A stretch of DNA of 64,000 nucleotides. It comes from Hydractinia symbiolongicarpus (lineage: Eukaryota > Cnidaria > Hydrozoa > Anthoathecata > Hydractiniidae). The DNA lies in NCBI RefSeq assembly GCF_029227915.1, contig NC_079882.1, positions 28,696,001 to 28,760,000 on the forward strand, written 5' to 3'. The notes beneath the pieces are model-generated. The model saw only the letters and a program-made list of their open reading frames with translations. It did not search any database and was not told where the DNA came from. Positions 10,785 to 20,989 of the stretch are shown here, piece after piece. A program made the translations under genes and the position numbers. Within the stretch, counting starts at the first letter, position 1; every line of letters starts with the position of its first letter.

Positions 10785-11796
10785 CTGAAATAAAAATGGG
10801 GTGGAAATAAAAAACTTATTTTTATTATGTATCGAATCAGTATTTACGCAAATTCGTTTCTTAATAAGAATCCAGCTTATTTGCAAGTACTAGACCACAC
10901 AAAATTTAAGACACTTTTAGAACCGCTTTTTTTTAAGTTTTCTACAAATAAAGAATGTCGCTTTAACAGACTTTCTCCTCAAATCGATATATTCTTATTT
11001 TGTCAGACGTATTCGTTTTTGCAAGAAACCCACATACAAACTTTTAGAACTCGTCATTTTTTTTTTTTAAAAAAGACGTTTATTTTTGAAAACATCTGTG
11101 ATAATGAGTCTACTGCAATTTTTTGTGCAAAAAGCTTTTCCACCAAATCTATATTGAAGATCAGCTAGAGGGTCTTACATTACAGGCGGCCAAAGGTAAG
11201 GAAGATTCATTACATTATTGACTAACTGAAACAAATGATAATATTGCAGCGTAGCTAGGGTTAACTCCCGGTAACTCGAACTTCCAAGGGACCAGAGAAA
11301 ACAGTTTGACTTAACGAATGTCCGACTTAAGAGAAGCTCTCGTTAATTCGAACTTAGACAAAAATGAGATATTAATTCGAGTTAAGGCGATTTTTTCTTC
11401 AGACTTGTATGTCGGTTTTACTTAGCCTTGTCGATAGTTCTTGTTCAGCAACTCAACTTATTTGGGTTGATGTATTTGTAAAAACAGACTAAAGAGAATC
11501 ATTTAAGAACAGCTTTTTTAAATTTCTGGCTACATCACATACCAGTATTCATTTTTCAAACGTTTATTTTCTTCTTGACACTAAAAAGTTCGAGTTATGA
11601 AAAAATGGTTTTTTTCAGTTTTGTTTAGTAAGATTTTGTTAATTGAATGATTTATAGAAAGCGGAAATTTTAGTGATCATTGTAAGTGGGAATGCACAAT
11701 GATTAATTAGTCAAAGTATGTGTCTCATGCAAAGTATGAAAAAATGTCACGATTTAAGTTTAGAACACAATTACCACATATTTGTTATTACACATA
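10785..11796. other. upstream region of the Rho-like gene, with an old Tigger-type repeat
   Basis: The missing first exon of the Rho-like gene should lie here or further right, but I could not identify it. From about 11262 to 11400, repeated GGTAACTCGAACTT-, GTTAATTCGAACTT- and GAGTTAAGG-like pieces resemble the terminal sequences of mariner/Tigger-type elements; a similar sequence occurs at 20791-20940. No coding region was recognised. Confidence 0.4.
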
Positions 11797-11888
11797 CCGT
11801 ATTTCCTCTAAAGAACGCCGCCCTCTAAAGAACGCCGCGTTTATTAGAAAAAAACCATTTTAATAGGGAAAGTAAAAAAAGTTGGCAT

Positions 11889-12416
11889 TTATATGAATTT
11901 GATCTGTTTTCTTTCACAAAATTCTTCTACATCTAATGACAAATACGAATATTTAGTTTTACGCTTTAACAGTTCACCGTGAAGAATTTTAGCATAACTT
12001 TTGCTAGATGTAAAACAAATGAACTTTGCAGGTACACTCAAACCAATCTCTCGTTTTCGTTTCCCAGTAACTGTCGCATTTACATGATTATCTCCAATTT
12101 CAATAAAAAACGATATCAGCTTTGACAACTCTATTGGCAAATGTCCCACTAAGGTTTCGTTGCCGTCCATGAGTTTGTACGTTCCAATTGCATTCTTGTC
12201 CAGTTCTTGAGCCTCTACTCTCTTGTCTTCTTTGCAAACCAAAGATTCTCCTATAATGGGTGTCCATATATTTTTATAAACATGATGTCCGCGAATATTT
12301 GTAGAGAATTTAATGATTAAATACATTTCAAATGTTTTAGGAATCACTCGAGCCATGTTCTTCTCAAATCTCTGACTTCCACGTGTAGCTATCATATATT
12401 TCGTATGAGCGTGCAA
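11889..12416 (-). CDS. HIRAN-like protein encoded inside the pogo/Tigger element
   Basis: A 175-residue frame, intact, reading outwards towards the left terminal repeat. After a basic N-terminus, residues about 48-135 fit the pattern of HIRAN-like domains found in cnidarian transposon proteins: NIWTPIIGESLVC, a region with acidic and basic residues, GTYKLMDGNETLVGHLPIEL, then FFIEIGDNHVNATVTGKR and GLSVPAKFICF. HIRAN domains (as in HLTF/Rad5) bind DNA 3' ends or damaged DNA. Inference: it helps the element in target choice, repair of the excision site or regulation. Start could be Met1 or Met21. The HIRAN assignment is by eye and moderate in strength; that it is a real gene of the element is better supported. 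Confidence 0.6.
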   Translation of the reverse strand: MHAHTKYMIATRGSQRFEKNMARVIPKTFEMYLIIKFSTNIRGHHVYKNIWTPIIGESLVCKEDKRVEAQELDKNAIGTYKLMDGNETLVGHLPIELSKLISFFIEIGDNHVNATVTGKRKREIGLSVPAKFICFTSSKSYAKILHGELLKRKTKYSYLSLDVEEFCERKQIKFI

Positions 12417-12639
12417 TCAACGATTGATAAAAATAGAACTTTTTCTTATAGAGAAAAAATTCTATTCAAAATCATTTTCCGCGCTTTTGATCTCGTCGAA
12501 AATAACACTCCCTTGGATTGTTAATAGTGTTTAAAGAAAAAGTTGACACCAGTAAACAATACTACAAGATAATTGCTCCCAATCTGTATATATCAACCTT
12601 ACACACTTTTATGTTTGTAAGTGAAAGTTCATTAGAAAA

Positions 12640-14064
12640 ATGTCGCACAACGAGGAGAAGCAGTTAATATCCCATAAAGGGGAAAAAAGAAGAAGCTTTA
12701 CCTTTGAATTTAAGACAACAGTTGTTGATCACGCAATTAGTACATCAAATCGCGAAGCAGGAAGAAAGTACGGTGTCGATGAAAAAAGAGTAAGAGAATG
12801 GAGAGCTAATGTGGAGAAGTTGAAACAAGGAGCAGCGAAAAGATTCAAACTAGAAGGAGGAGGTTGCAAAATCAAGAATCTTGATTTAGAAGAAAATCTG
12901 CTCGAATGGATACATGATAGGAGAGCTAATTCTTTGCGTGTTTCGAGAAAACTGATAATGAGAAAAGCAAAAGCAATGCACGATGAAAAAGCTGGAGAGG
13001 ACACTGTTGCAAAAAATAGTTTCCAGGCTAGTCGAGGTTGGTTGGAAAAGTTCATGAAACGAAATTGTCTTTCATTACGTCGTAGAACGACAACAGTTTA
13101 AAAGGATCCAGCGTATCTTGTGGACAGGTTGGTGCAGTATGTAGTACATGTCCGCCGAATGTCAAAGAAATACCAATTCAACGCCGGTTCGATTCTTGCA
13201 ATGGACGAGACTGCTGTTTGGGCGGATATGACAGCACCTACAACGGTGTCACAGCGTGGCGAACGAGAAATTATGCTTAAATCGACTGGTCATGAAAAGG
13301 TCAGAATTTCTGTATGCTTGACAGCAAAGGCAGACGGAAGTAAATTTAAACCATTTATTGTTTTTGGTGGTGCAAAACGCGAATGCAAAGAACTAAATAC
13401 TGAATTCAAAAATAAATGCGTAGTTGTGTCCTCAAAAAATGCATGGATGAACGAGGAACTCACCTTACACTATGTGCAAACAGTTTTAGGAAAGTTTTCC
13501 TTTAATCGACGCTTGTTAGCTTGGGATTCATTTGAATGCCACATGATGGATTCCGTGAAACAAGAATTGTCAAAAGGCAGAATTGAGAATGTCATAATTC
13601 CCGGTGGCTGCACTAAATATATACAGGCACCAGATGTCTCATGGAATAAACCATTTAAGAGTCGGATGATCGATCTTTATAACGAATGGATGGTTGAAGG
13701 TGTTCAACAGTTCACAAAAGGAGGAAACCAGAAACCTCCATCGCGACGAAAGCTAGTGCAATGGGTTTTAGACGCATGGAATGGCTTGAGCACGGAAATG
13801 ATTATCAAATCTTTCAAGTCGTGTGGTTTAAATTTAGCTCTTGATGGATCAGAGGATGGACAAATCCATTGTTTTAAAGAAGGATCGTCCTGTTCATCTG
13901 GTGCTACCTTAATGAAAAAAGCAACTGAGGCATTGGAAGAAGACCAATCTTCTGACAACCCATTTGAAATTTACGATTGTGATGTAAATGAAAGCTATGA
14001 GTCCTTTCATGTTATCGACGAAGACTCGGACGGAGATAGCGACATTGACATTGACATTGTTTAA
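12640..14064 (+). pseudogene. pogo/Tigger (CENP-B/jerky-like) DDE transposase with one premature stop
   Basis: One frame of 475 codons interrupted by a single TAA at 13099-13101. The N-terminal part (to residue 153) holds a helix-turn-helix region (FTFEFKTTVVDHAI, REAGRKYGVDEKRVREW) and a second CENP-B-type DNA-binding region (WIHDRRANSLRVSRKLIM, SRGWLEKFMKRN). After the stop the same frame continues with the DDE_1 catalytic domain: MDETAVW (D189), LLAWDSFECH (D296), APDVSWNKPFK (D332), spacing DD35D. The C-terminus is acidic (DSDGDSDIDIDIV). The stop could come from one CAA-to-TAA change in a conserved basic/Thr stretch. All three catalytic acids are kept, so inactivation appears recent. A start within the second half (13120) would give a protein lacking the DNA-binding part. 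Confidence 0.85.
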
Positions 14065-14262
14065 TAGACTTTTCATAGTTTAATTCTTTTGTTATCTATA
14101 TTTAATCTTAAAGAAAATACTTAACGTCAACTTCTGCTTTTTGTCTCACTCATGGTTTTGTAATAAACGCCGCCCTCCAAAGAACGCCGCCCTCTAAAGA
14201 ACGCCGCACCTAAAAATTGCATTTTGTAAAGAACGCCGCGGCGTTCTTTAGAGGAAATACGG

Positions 14263-16915
14263 TATTGGTCTTTTGACATGTTCATATAGTTTGATAGTAT
14301 GTTTTTAGGGGTTTAAATAGTTAAGACTAGCTTGAACTAAACCCCCTAAACACCTGCTTAAAAAAGCGTCTTTCTCTATTTTCACACGAGATTATTCGTT
14401 ATGGTAGGTATGAAAATCCAATCTCTTGTATCTATATAATAATGCCAGTATACGTCTGCCTGTCACGCAAAATAGTACCGCAAGTAACGAGACGCACACA
14501 AAACTGTAAGAAAAGGATGGGCGAACCCGTTGATTTTTTCACGGGGCACTGACTAGCTTTATAAAAATATTGAAACATATGTTGATGGCTCTTGGTTAAT
14601 GATTCTATTTTTTTAAACAACAAACCCATTTTATTTAACTAGCAATACCAGCCTGACATTCTTATAAACATATTCTCATAAAAGAAAAGGTGTAGTTAAT
14701 GTTGATTTTAAATTTGATTTTAACATTAGCTACAATATCAGCACTAAACAAGTTCCCGTATTGCATTCACAATATATTTATCTTATAATAGGATTGGGTT
14801 AATTTGTTTTATTAAGTTTCAGAATCATTATCAGACTGAACAACATGTGACTTTGTTTTAGCCACTGTGGTCTAACAAACTCAAAAATTGTTTAAATTAA
14901 AATCACATAAAAAATCTAGGTGAGTGTTTTCCCTAAAATGAGATGTGATTCCAAGCTCGTGAATTACACGCGTGTTGGATACAAATGGAGAAATGGGTAG
15001 ATTGTAACAAAAATATAAATCCATCTGCGCTTTTTATTAACAAGGTTGAAAATGTGTACAAGAAACACAACATAGACAAGTAGCCAAATAGCAGGCGAGT
15101 CAAACACAAAACAATAAACTCACAATCGCACTGTCTTCTAAAACGCAAGGTAAAGAGCGTGCTGTGCTTCGCTTAGCCGTGCTCATTCCATCAATAAGCT
15201 CTCAACAACACTAAGAAAATTCCTACATTAAACCATCACATGAATTAACCTTGTAAGAAGATTTTTCTTTCGGTTATAAACTTCTATTCAGTTGATTAAT
15301 ATGTTTATTACGTTAGAAAAAATACCATTTAACCTTTTCTTTTTTGTAGCCTAATTTTCTAATTGCCGACTTCACGAAGCTAATTGACTTATCCTATTGT
15401 TAGTGTTATAAATACGCACGCGATAATCGAGTCCTTGTTAACCTGCAATTTATTCTAATGACGTAGCCTTCCAAACGATTAACGTCAGATCAACAGATAC
15501 TGAATTGTGAAGTGTTTTATCCCCAATTGAGTTTTTTGTGAGAATAGTGCTAACTGCTTTTAAAGTTTAACAATGAAAAACAATTCTCACACTAATATTT
15601 CCGCCATTATAAAAAAATGATGTCATGGGTCAACTATGGTATATGTCCGATTAAAAGTCCTTGTCGTCTTTCCAAAAATAACTTTTACCCTTGGTGTTCA
15701 TTTGTAAGAAGCATTTGGGTTGTTGCTGTGATATTTCCTGTTAATAATAATCTAAATGGCTATTTATTAGTAACGTGGTGTTTAAACAGACCCCATGCTA
15801 GAAATCTCTTTTCTAACGGCAATGTCTAAATAACAATCGGATCGATTCATTCGTTTTTAGAAAAAGCAATAGAGTATCTGCGTTTTAACTATTTGGTTCA
15901 TCTAGTCTAACTGAGGTTTTTTTGCATTGAGCACGATCATTGTTCTTAACTTTTTTTCCTCCTCCCTCTTCTATCTTTATTGTTGTGTGTCTGGAACCAT
16001 GTCGGCCTATACTGCTGTTTTATTCATTGCAGTTATGAAAAGAATGCTGCTTTTGCATTTCACGGAAGTGGATAATATATTTCACAATTAAAAATAATAC
16101 AATGATGACTATTAGCAATAATTTACCATCTATACTTTCAAATAAGAAAATCACTAATACATCAAGAAATAAAAAAAATAAAAATAAAAAAACGACACAG
16201 ATCTTTTTAAAATGGGCGTGGCATACCACCTGCTTGAAATTTTTCCAATTTTTTTTGGTCTTTCCGTTACAAAATGAAAGAATGTAAACTACGAAAAGAT
16301 TCTTTGAGACGAAGGTCGTGAGACAAAAAGTAATTACGGCGCATCTTTATGGCAAATTTTTGATATATAAAGACTATATTAGTACACGGTCCACAATCAA
16401 ACTGATTTAAAAACTGGTCCATAAAACTGAAAACTAGACGTTTCATTATCTCCTGTACTAACTTGATTTTATATTTAGAAGAAAAAACAACAGCACAAAC
16501 ACAAAAACGACAACCACAACACATACGGTGGCACTTTTAATTGTAACAGTGACAAGAGCTAACTGTCTAATTTCTACAGTTTAAGGAACTAACGGAGAGT
16601 TTGTTGTGCCCCAATTTGTAATAATTGCCCCAATTTGTAATAGCCCCTTGCCATTTTTTGTAATAACATGAAAAGTGCTATAGTTACTGTCTCGCAGTTT
16701 TAGCTAGCCGAATTGACAGAACACACCATCTGCTAATAATAACGGGAGAAAATGGTTGAGAAAAAAAATTTCACACAAAAAATGAAAAAAAATATTACAA
16801 TATATACAACAGTAAAAATGTTCAATCAATTTTATTTTGGCCAACTGATAAGCAAATTTGCGTACCGCATCCATACGTCAAACCTTGCAACGCTAACACG
16901 GCTTGATCACATCTT
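14263..16915. other. intergenic DNA, no recognised gene
   Basis: AT-rich. Small features: a Helitron-like 5' start at 14431; a short imperfect hairpin near 14691-14735 (GTAGTTAATGTTGATTTTAA against its partial complement); a short duplication of GCCCCAATTTGTAAT near 16610-16645. Open frames here have no recognisable domains. Confidence 0.4.
14431..14500 (+). mobile_element. solitary Helitron-like 5' end
   Basis: Begins TCTATATAATAATGCCAGTA and continues with GTCTGCCTGTCACGC, matching the 5' ends of the Helitron-like family at 54.7, 58.3 and 62.3 kb. No matching hairpin plus CTAG terminus was found close by, so it is a fragment or a diverged copy. Confidence 0.4.
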
Positions 16916-16916
16916 A

Positions 16917-17230
16917 TCAGTCTACCATTTCTACATTTCTGTGGCCGGTGTTTGATAGAATTTTTAAATGCAGTAAAATATCACTGCATCTTCCACCACT
17001 GACATCAATCGAATGCTTCGCGCTGACGTTTATTGTATTTGACATCTCCAAATGAATTTCTGGATTTCTGTCACTACCAACTTCCCTCATCAAGCATTCC
17101 ATTTTTGCTATCATGTCCCGCATTGACCACTCCATTTTCATCGAACACCCTTTCGCTATCATCTCCCCCATCTCCCTCATTAACCAATCCAGTATCATCC
17201 AAAACCTTTCCGCTATCATATCTCCCATCT
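16917..17230 (-). repeat. about 54-bp imperfect tandem repeat in a minus-strand open stretch
   Basis: About three copies of a unit containing GATGATAGCGRAARGGTKT and GGTTAATGAGGG-like parts (about 17065-17225). In one minus-strand frame it stays open for 103 codons; in another it would encode an acidic repeat (DDSGKVLDDTGLVNEG, DDSERVFDENGVVNAG). It could be a fragment of a coding exon or a simple duplication; no flanking exons were found. Confidence 0.35.
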
Positions 17231-18314
17231 AACATTTTATTTCATAAGGTGACATAATGAATATCTTGTCCCTCGGCAAAATGTCCGAGTGTAATAATAC
17301 TGGGATATTTAGTGGGTTGGGATTTGTTGAGCGAATGACGGTGATGCGTCACCGCCAAATGCTGAAGCAACTCCTGTATTAATTAAACACTACATATAAT
17401 CTGGTAGATTTATTACTCAATTAATACCATTTCGGTTTTAGCTCAGCAAATCGTCATTAGTTTGGTTTCGTAGTATTCAATAAGACCTCTACAAAAATTT
17501 AAATCCCAAATGAAAAAGTAGCAAAATTCAAAACCAGTGATTCCCTTCTGGATAGCAAAATTATTTTAGTCAATTAAAATTTACTTTTTGCTTAAATTAT
17601 ATGACTAAAAACTATTCGCTTTAATGATCAACGTGTTATTTACTCGTAACTGGTCAATTTCGAATCTCAACCAGGTCTATTTGAAATTTAAAATAGACTT
17701 GGTTGTGATTGACCAGTTTTATTTTACTTCATGATTTGTTATGTTTTATGATATGTTATGTATGAAAATCCCGAGACTATTAGTTTGTAAGCCTGACTAC
17801 TGCTTTACGTCAAAATAATTCTGTGTAGTTGCATTTTCCTAAAATTTGCGTTGCGAACTTTTTGCCTCATTATGCTCAGATTTTTAAAATGTAAAGAAGA
17901 GTTAAGAATGAAGACAAATCAAAGTGATAAATGTTTTTTTTCTGATAACTAACATCTGCATGATAAATGGCTTTGTTTCGTTTGTATCATACAAGAAACA
18001 GAACTGTAAAGGTCCAACAAAACTGATCTTCGCACATACTGGTTTTTGTGTCTAGGTCATTAAGCGTCTCATGAAAACTTTATCATAAATAATTCAACCA
18101 ATATCCCCCCAAAATAGAAGAATTTATAGGATACTATGGAAGGTAATTTACTTGGAAAATCTTCAAAAACAAAATGCTTGAAGACAAAGACTGCAAGGAG
18201 AACGATGTTATGTGTAATGACAATTACTTTAGAATCTGGCAAACCCGTGCAAATATACTGGTACTATTTGCGATGTATACAAATTAGACTGAACGTAGAC
18301 ACTTCATAGAATTT
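17231..18314. other. intergenic DNA, no recognised gene
   Basis: AT-rich stretch downstream of the DEG/ENaC gene with one clear palindrome (17648-17718). No coding or RNA gene seen. Confidence 0.45.
17648..17718. repeat. 71-bp imperfect palindrome
   Basis: The left arm AACTGGTCAAT...CTCAACCAGGTCTATTT and the right arm AAATAGACTTGGTTGTG...ATTGACCAGTT are near-perfect complements around an 8-10 base loop. It could form a long hairpin or be a tiny foldback element. No target duplication was established. Confidence 0.7.
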
Positions 18315-18320
18315 TTATTT
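18315..18320 (-). promoter_or_regulatory. polyadenylation signal of the DEG/ENaC gene
   Basis: AATAAA on the minus strand, about 50 bases beyond the stop codon at 18369. Confidence 0.5.
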
Positions 18321-18368
18321 ACATTAATTGTACTTAAAATGGAATGGTTACACATCAAGGAAACTCTC

Positions 18369-19814
18369 CTACTTTTTTGTCTCTTTGTTTTTCTTTTTAG
18401 CTAAATAATTCGTTATAACTTGCCATATCATTCCTCCGAATTCTATAAGTGAAAAAAACGAAGCACCAATCCACAATCCTAGCAGTCCTCCTAACTCAGA
18501 AAAAAGCTTGTTGTTATCAAACTCAGGTGCATGCACAGTCTTTTCGATAGTGAAATCATCATAGTAAACTTGAACTGAAAGAAAATTGTTCATAATATAA
18601 TCCCGTGTCAAAGTGATATTATTTTCTTGTTTGAGTGCTTGTATGTATTCATCACTCTCAACAATCGTTGGCCATGCTGCTGTTGATACACTTTTCTCGT
18701 AGCTATCCTCATAGCAAGGTGCATTGCAGTGACATTTGACTTTTCCTTCAATATAGATTGAGTCAAATTTGTTCAAACATGACATATCTTTTTGAGTACG
18801 TGCGGGTGGTAATCGGATACCCAAAATGTTTGACCACCCCACAGCCGATGGTACGTCAACAACTTGGCAGTAGTCGAATAATTTCTGAACATAGCATGAT
18901 AGAAGACAGGTATCGACAGTGTAGCCACCAACAGCTGAAGAAACAGTATCACTTAAAGCATCTGTGCAGTTATCGCGGTAAGGGTCTTTTAATCGTTGTA
19001 TTGACTTCTTTTTCACAGATATTCGCGATAGCTGATTTGGAGCGACAAGAATTGCGCGACTGGTAAAGTCTACTAGCTTACCAGCTTCATGGATTGATAT
19101 ATAGGCACCAACAGGAAAAATGTTTTTGGAAATCAAATGTGTACTATATGAACTTTGATTTATATTGAGAGTAACCGACAATCCATATTTAACACCAGGA
19201 CGATGTTGACGATGGGAACCGTTTTGATTAAATGTGAAACAATTCCCATCGTTTGCACTACTGTATAGACGGAAATCACTTGGATAGGAACATGCTTTGT
19301 TAGCAAAGAAACACCTATTTGCAATAAACAAATTTTCAGGCGCCACACCTAACGAAGAGAGTTGTGTAAGATTAAAATTTAAAGCTTGAAGCTTGAAATC
19401 TTCAATTTTTTCTTGATATACAGAATCTGTCCAATTCGTTACATTGGGGTACAATGTATATAAAGTTGCTGTAATCTTTTCAATAGGAAAGGGATTCGCG
19501 TTACAGATGGTTACTGCGGGAAATTGTATTCCATTGTCTTGAACTTCGTTATAGACACGTGTGACATGAGCGTGACTGTTGAATTTTACTCCCAAGACGT
19601 AAATTTGATAGATTAGAACACTAAAAAACGCCAAGAAGGCTAATATCCAAAATAATCGGTTAAGTATCTTTTTAGCATGATATATATTACCTAATCCATG
19701 AGTTGTTGAAGTCTCCATAAAATGAGTTAATATCTCAGTTTGTGTTTTCGTTTTGTGTGGTGCATCCTCATCGGGAAGGCACAATATTCGCCGGATAGAA
19801 AACATCTTTGACAA
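18369..19814 (-). CDS. degenerin/ENaC-family sodium channel subunit (HyNaC/ASIC-like), single exon
   Basis: 481-residue membrane protein forming, by family rule, a trimeric amiloride-type cation channel at the cell surface; hydrozoan members are gated by neuropeptides. Seen: a short cytoplasmic N-terminus with the conserved gating His-Gly (THGLGN, residues 39-40); TM1 about 53-75; the post-TM1 signature FPAVTICN (98-105); a large Cys-rich ectodomain (for example ANRCFFANKACSYP, DTCLLSCYVQKLFDYC, KCHCNAPCYEDSYEK); TM2 with the selectivity stretch GLWIGASFFSLIEF (G-A-S about 450-452); and a Lys-rich end. Length is close to the family's usual lower range. The first Met is used; Met4 is an alternative. 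The gene has no introns, unlike most animal relatives. The ligand cannot be read from the sequence. Confidence 0.9.
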   Translation of the reverse strand: MSKMFSIRRILCLPDEDAPHKTKTQTEILTHFMETSTTHGLGNIYHAKKILNRLFWILAFLAFFSVLIYQIYVLGVKFNSHAHVTRVYNEVQDNGIQFPAVTICNANPFPIEKITATLYTLYPNVTNWTDSVYQEKIEDFKLQALNFNLTQLSSLGVAPENLFIANRCFFANKACSYPSDFRLYSSANDGNCFTFNQNGSHRQHRPGVKYGLSVTLNINQSSYSTHLISKNIFPVGAYISIHEAGKLVDFTSRAILVAPNQLSRISVKKKSIQRLKDPYRDNCTDALSDTVSSAVGGYTVDTCLLSCYVQKLFDYCQVVDVPSAVGWSNILGIRLPPARTQKDMSCLNKFDSIYIEGKVKCHCNAPCYEDSYEKSVSTAAWPTIVESDEYIQALKQENNITLTRDYIMNNFLSVQVYYDDFTIEKTVHAPEFDNNKLFSELGGLLGLWIGASFFSLIEFGGMIWQVITNYLAKKKNKETKK

Positions 19815-20989
19815 AATAAAGTTTGAAAACTATTTTAGTGATACACTTCTTTGTCAAATAGTACTTTCTTTGGAGTCGTTATTAAAAAATTAAAAAAATG
19901 TATAATATACAATTGGGTTTTATTTAAAATAATATACATGTTTAAACACTGCTCTCATAGGGAATTAAAATTAACCGTTGTGGGCTTTATAATTATACCG
20001 AAGGTCTATCATTAATAAGAAAAAAAAAATTAAAAGATTTTTATTATGCAGTGTTATTCAAAATACGAATAAAAGATTTAGAGCGTTAAATGGCACTTTG
20101 CGTCATGTAATTACGATGTAATGTTAACCGTCTGGATTTTGCAAGTATAACCTAATTTTAGGCATTCTGATTAGCCTAGCGCTTTTGACGAATGGTCGAC
20201 ATGAAGCGGCATTTTCCATTGTGAAGAAAAATAGTAACTTAAAATGTAAACAAGCACAAACAAGCAAATTCAAAAAGTGATGGAATTGATTTTATATCTC
20301 ACTCCCCAAATACATCAACCAATATCAAAACATTTCATTCACCAATGTAAAGGTTACTGTAGCTTTCTCGGATTTAGTATCATTGTATAGTCTGGAAGCT
20401 TGTTCAATATGACATAGCTAAATACCCAGCCACATTGTTTATGATAATCCACGATAAGATTTCCATTTGAATTAAAAATACTAAATACAGAACGACGGAT
20501 TTATAACACAAATATGTACTCCCATTTTCAGAGTCGTTTGTTCAGCTTTTTGGTTACTCAGTCAATATGAAAATCATCAAAGCTCATGTCATTCTAGGCT
20601 GGCTAGCGAGCCAAAAAATTACATCAATATTCGTCGTAACTAAACTTTAGTTACCAATCTACTTTGCACATTTAAACAGGACCGTTCCAAATTTTTTACC
20701 TCGAATGTTAACGAAAGAAGTGAATTATGTTCTTACAGTATCACAATAATTGAAATAGTATTTTTATCTAAATAAGACGGTTTACAAATACAGTCAGCTT
20801 TCGGTAACTCGCACACCATATAACTTAAACTTTCCTTATCTCTAACCAGTTCCTTGGCTCCCTTAAATTTAAAAAAACTCCGGTTAACTCGAACCTCGGA
20901 TAACACGAACATTCGTTAACTCGACCTATTTTTGGCGCCTTTCCCCTGAGACTAATTTAAACTAGACTGGATAAATGTCAGATTTTTTT
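19815..20989. other. intergenic DNA with an old Tigger-type repeat
   Basis: Presumed promoter side of the DEG/ENaC gene. From 20791 to about 20940 there is a repeat made of CAGTCAGCTTTCGGTAACTC-, CCGGTTAACTCGAACCTCGG- and CATTCGTTAACTCGA-like segments, of the kind seen at mariner/Tigger element ends. Related sequence resumes at about 24505-24610 beyond the RTE-like element, suggesting the retrotransposon landed in or beside this older repeat. Confidence 0.4.

Larger units (their letters stand above)
11797..14262 (+). mobile_element. pogo/Tigger-type DNA transposon carrying a HIRAN-like passenger gene
   Basis: Perfect 25-bp terminal inverted repeats (11797-11821 and 14238-14262, outer sequence CCGTATTTCCTCTAAAGAAC) flanked by a TA duplication (11795-11796, 14263-14264), as expected for the IS630-Tc1-mariner superfamily. 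Direct copies of CTCTAAAGAACGCCGC are repeated two to four times just inside each end, likely transposase-binding sites. The 2.47-kb element contains a plus-strand transposase frame with one stop and a minus-strand 175-codon frame; the two start about 220 bp apart and point away from each other. Identical ends suggest recent insertion. Confidence 0.88.

Noticed and set aside
10627-10886. Extension of the Rho-like P-loop exon up to the Met at 10886
   Set aside because: A good acceptor (TTTTATTTCAG) interrupts it at 10785 and the upstream codons show no conservation; the start probably lies on another exon.
16102-16524. Overlapping frames of 61-85 codons on both strands around 16.1-16.5 kb
   Set aside because: Hydrophobic or Lys-rich chance translations of AT-rich sequence without domain or splice support.
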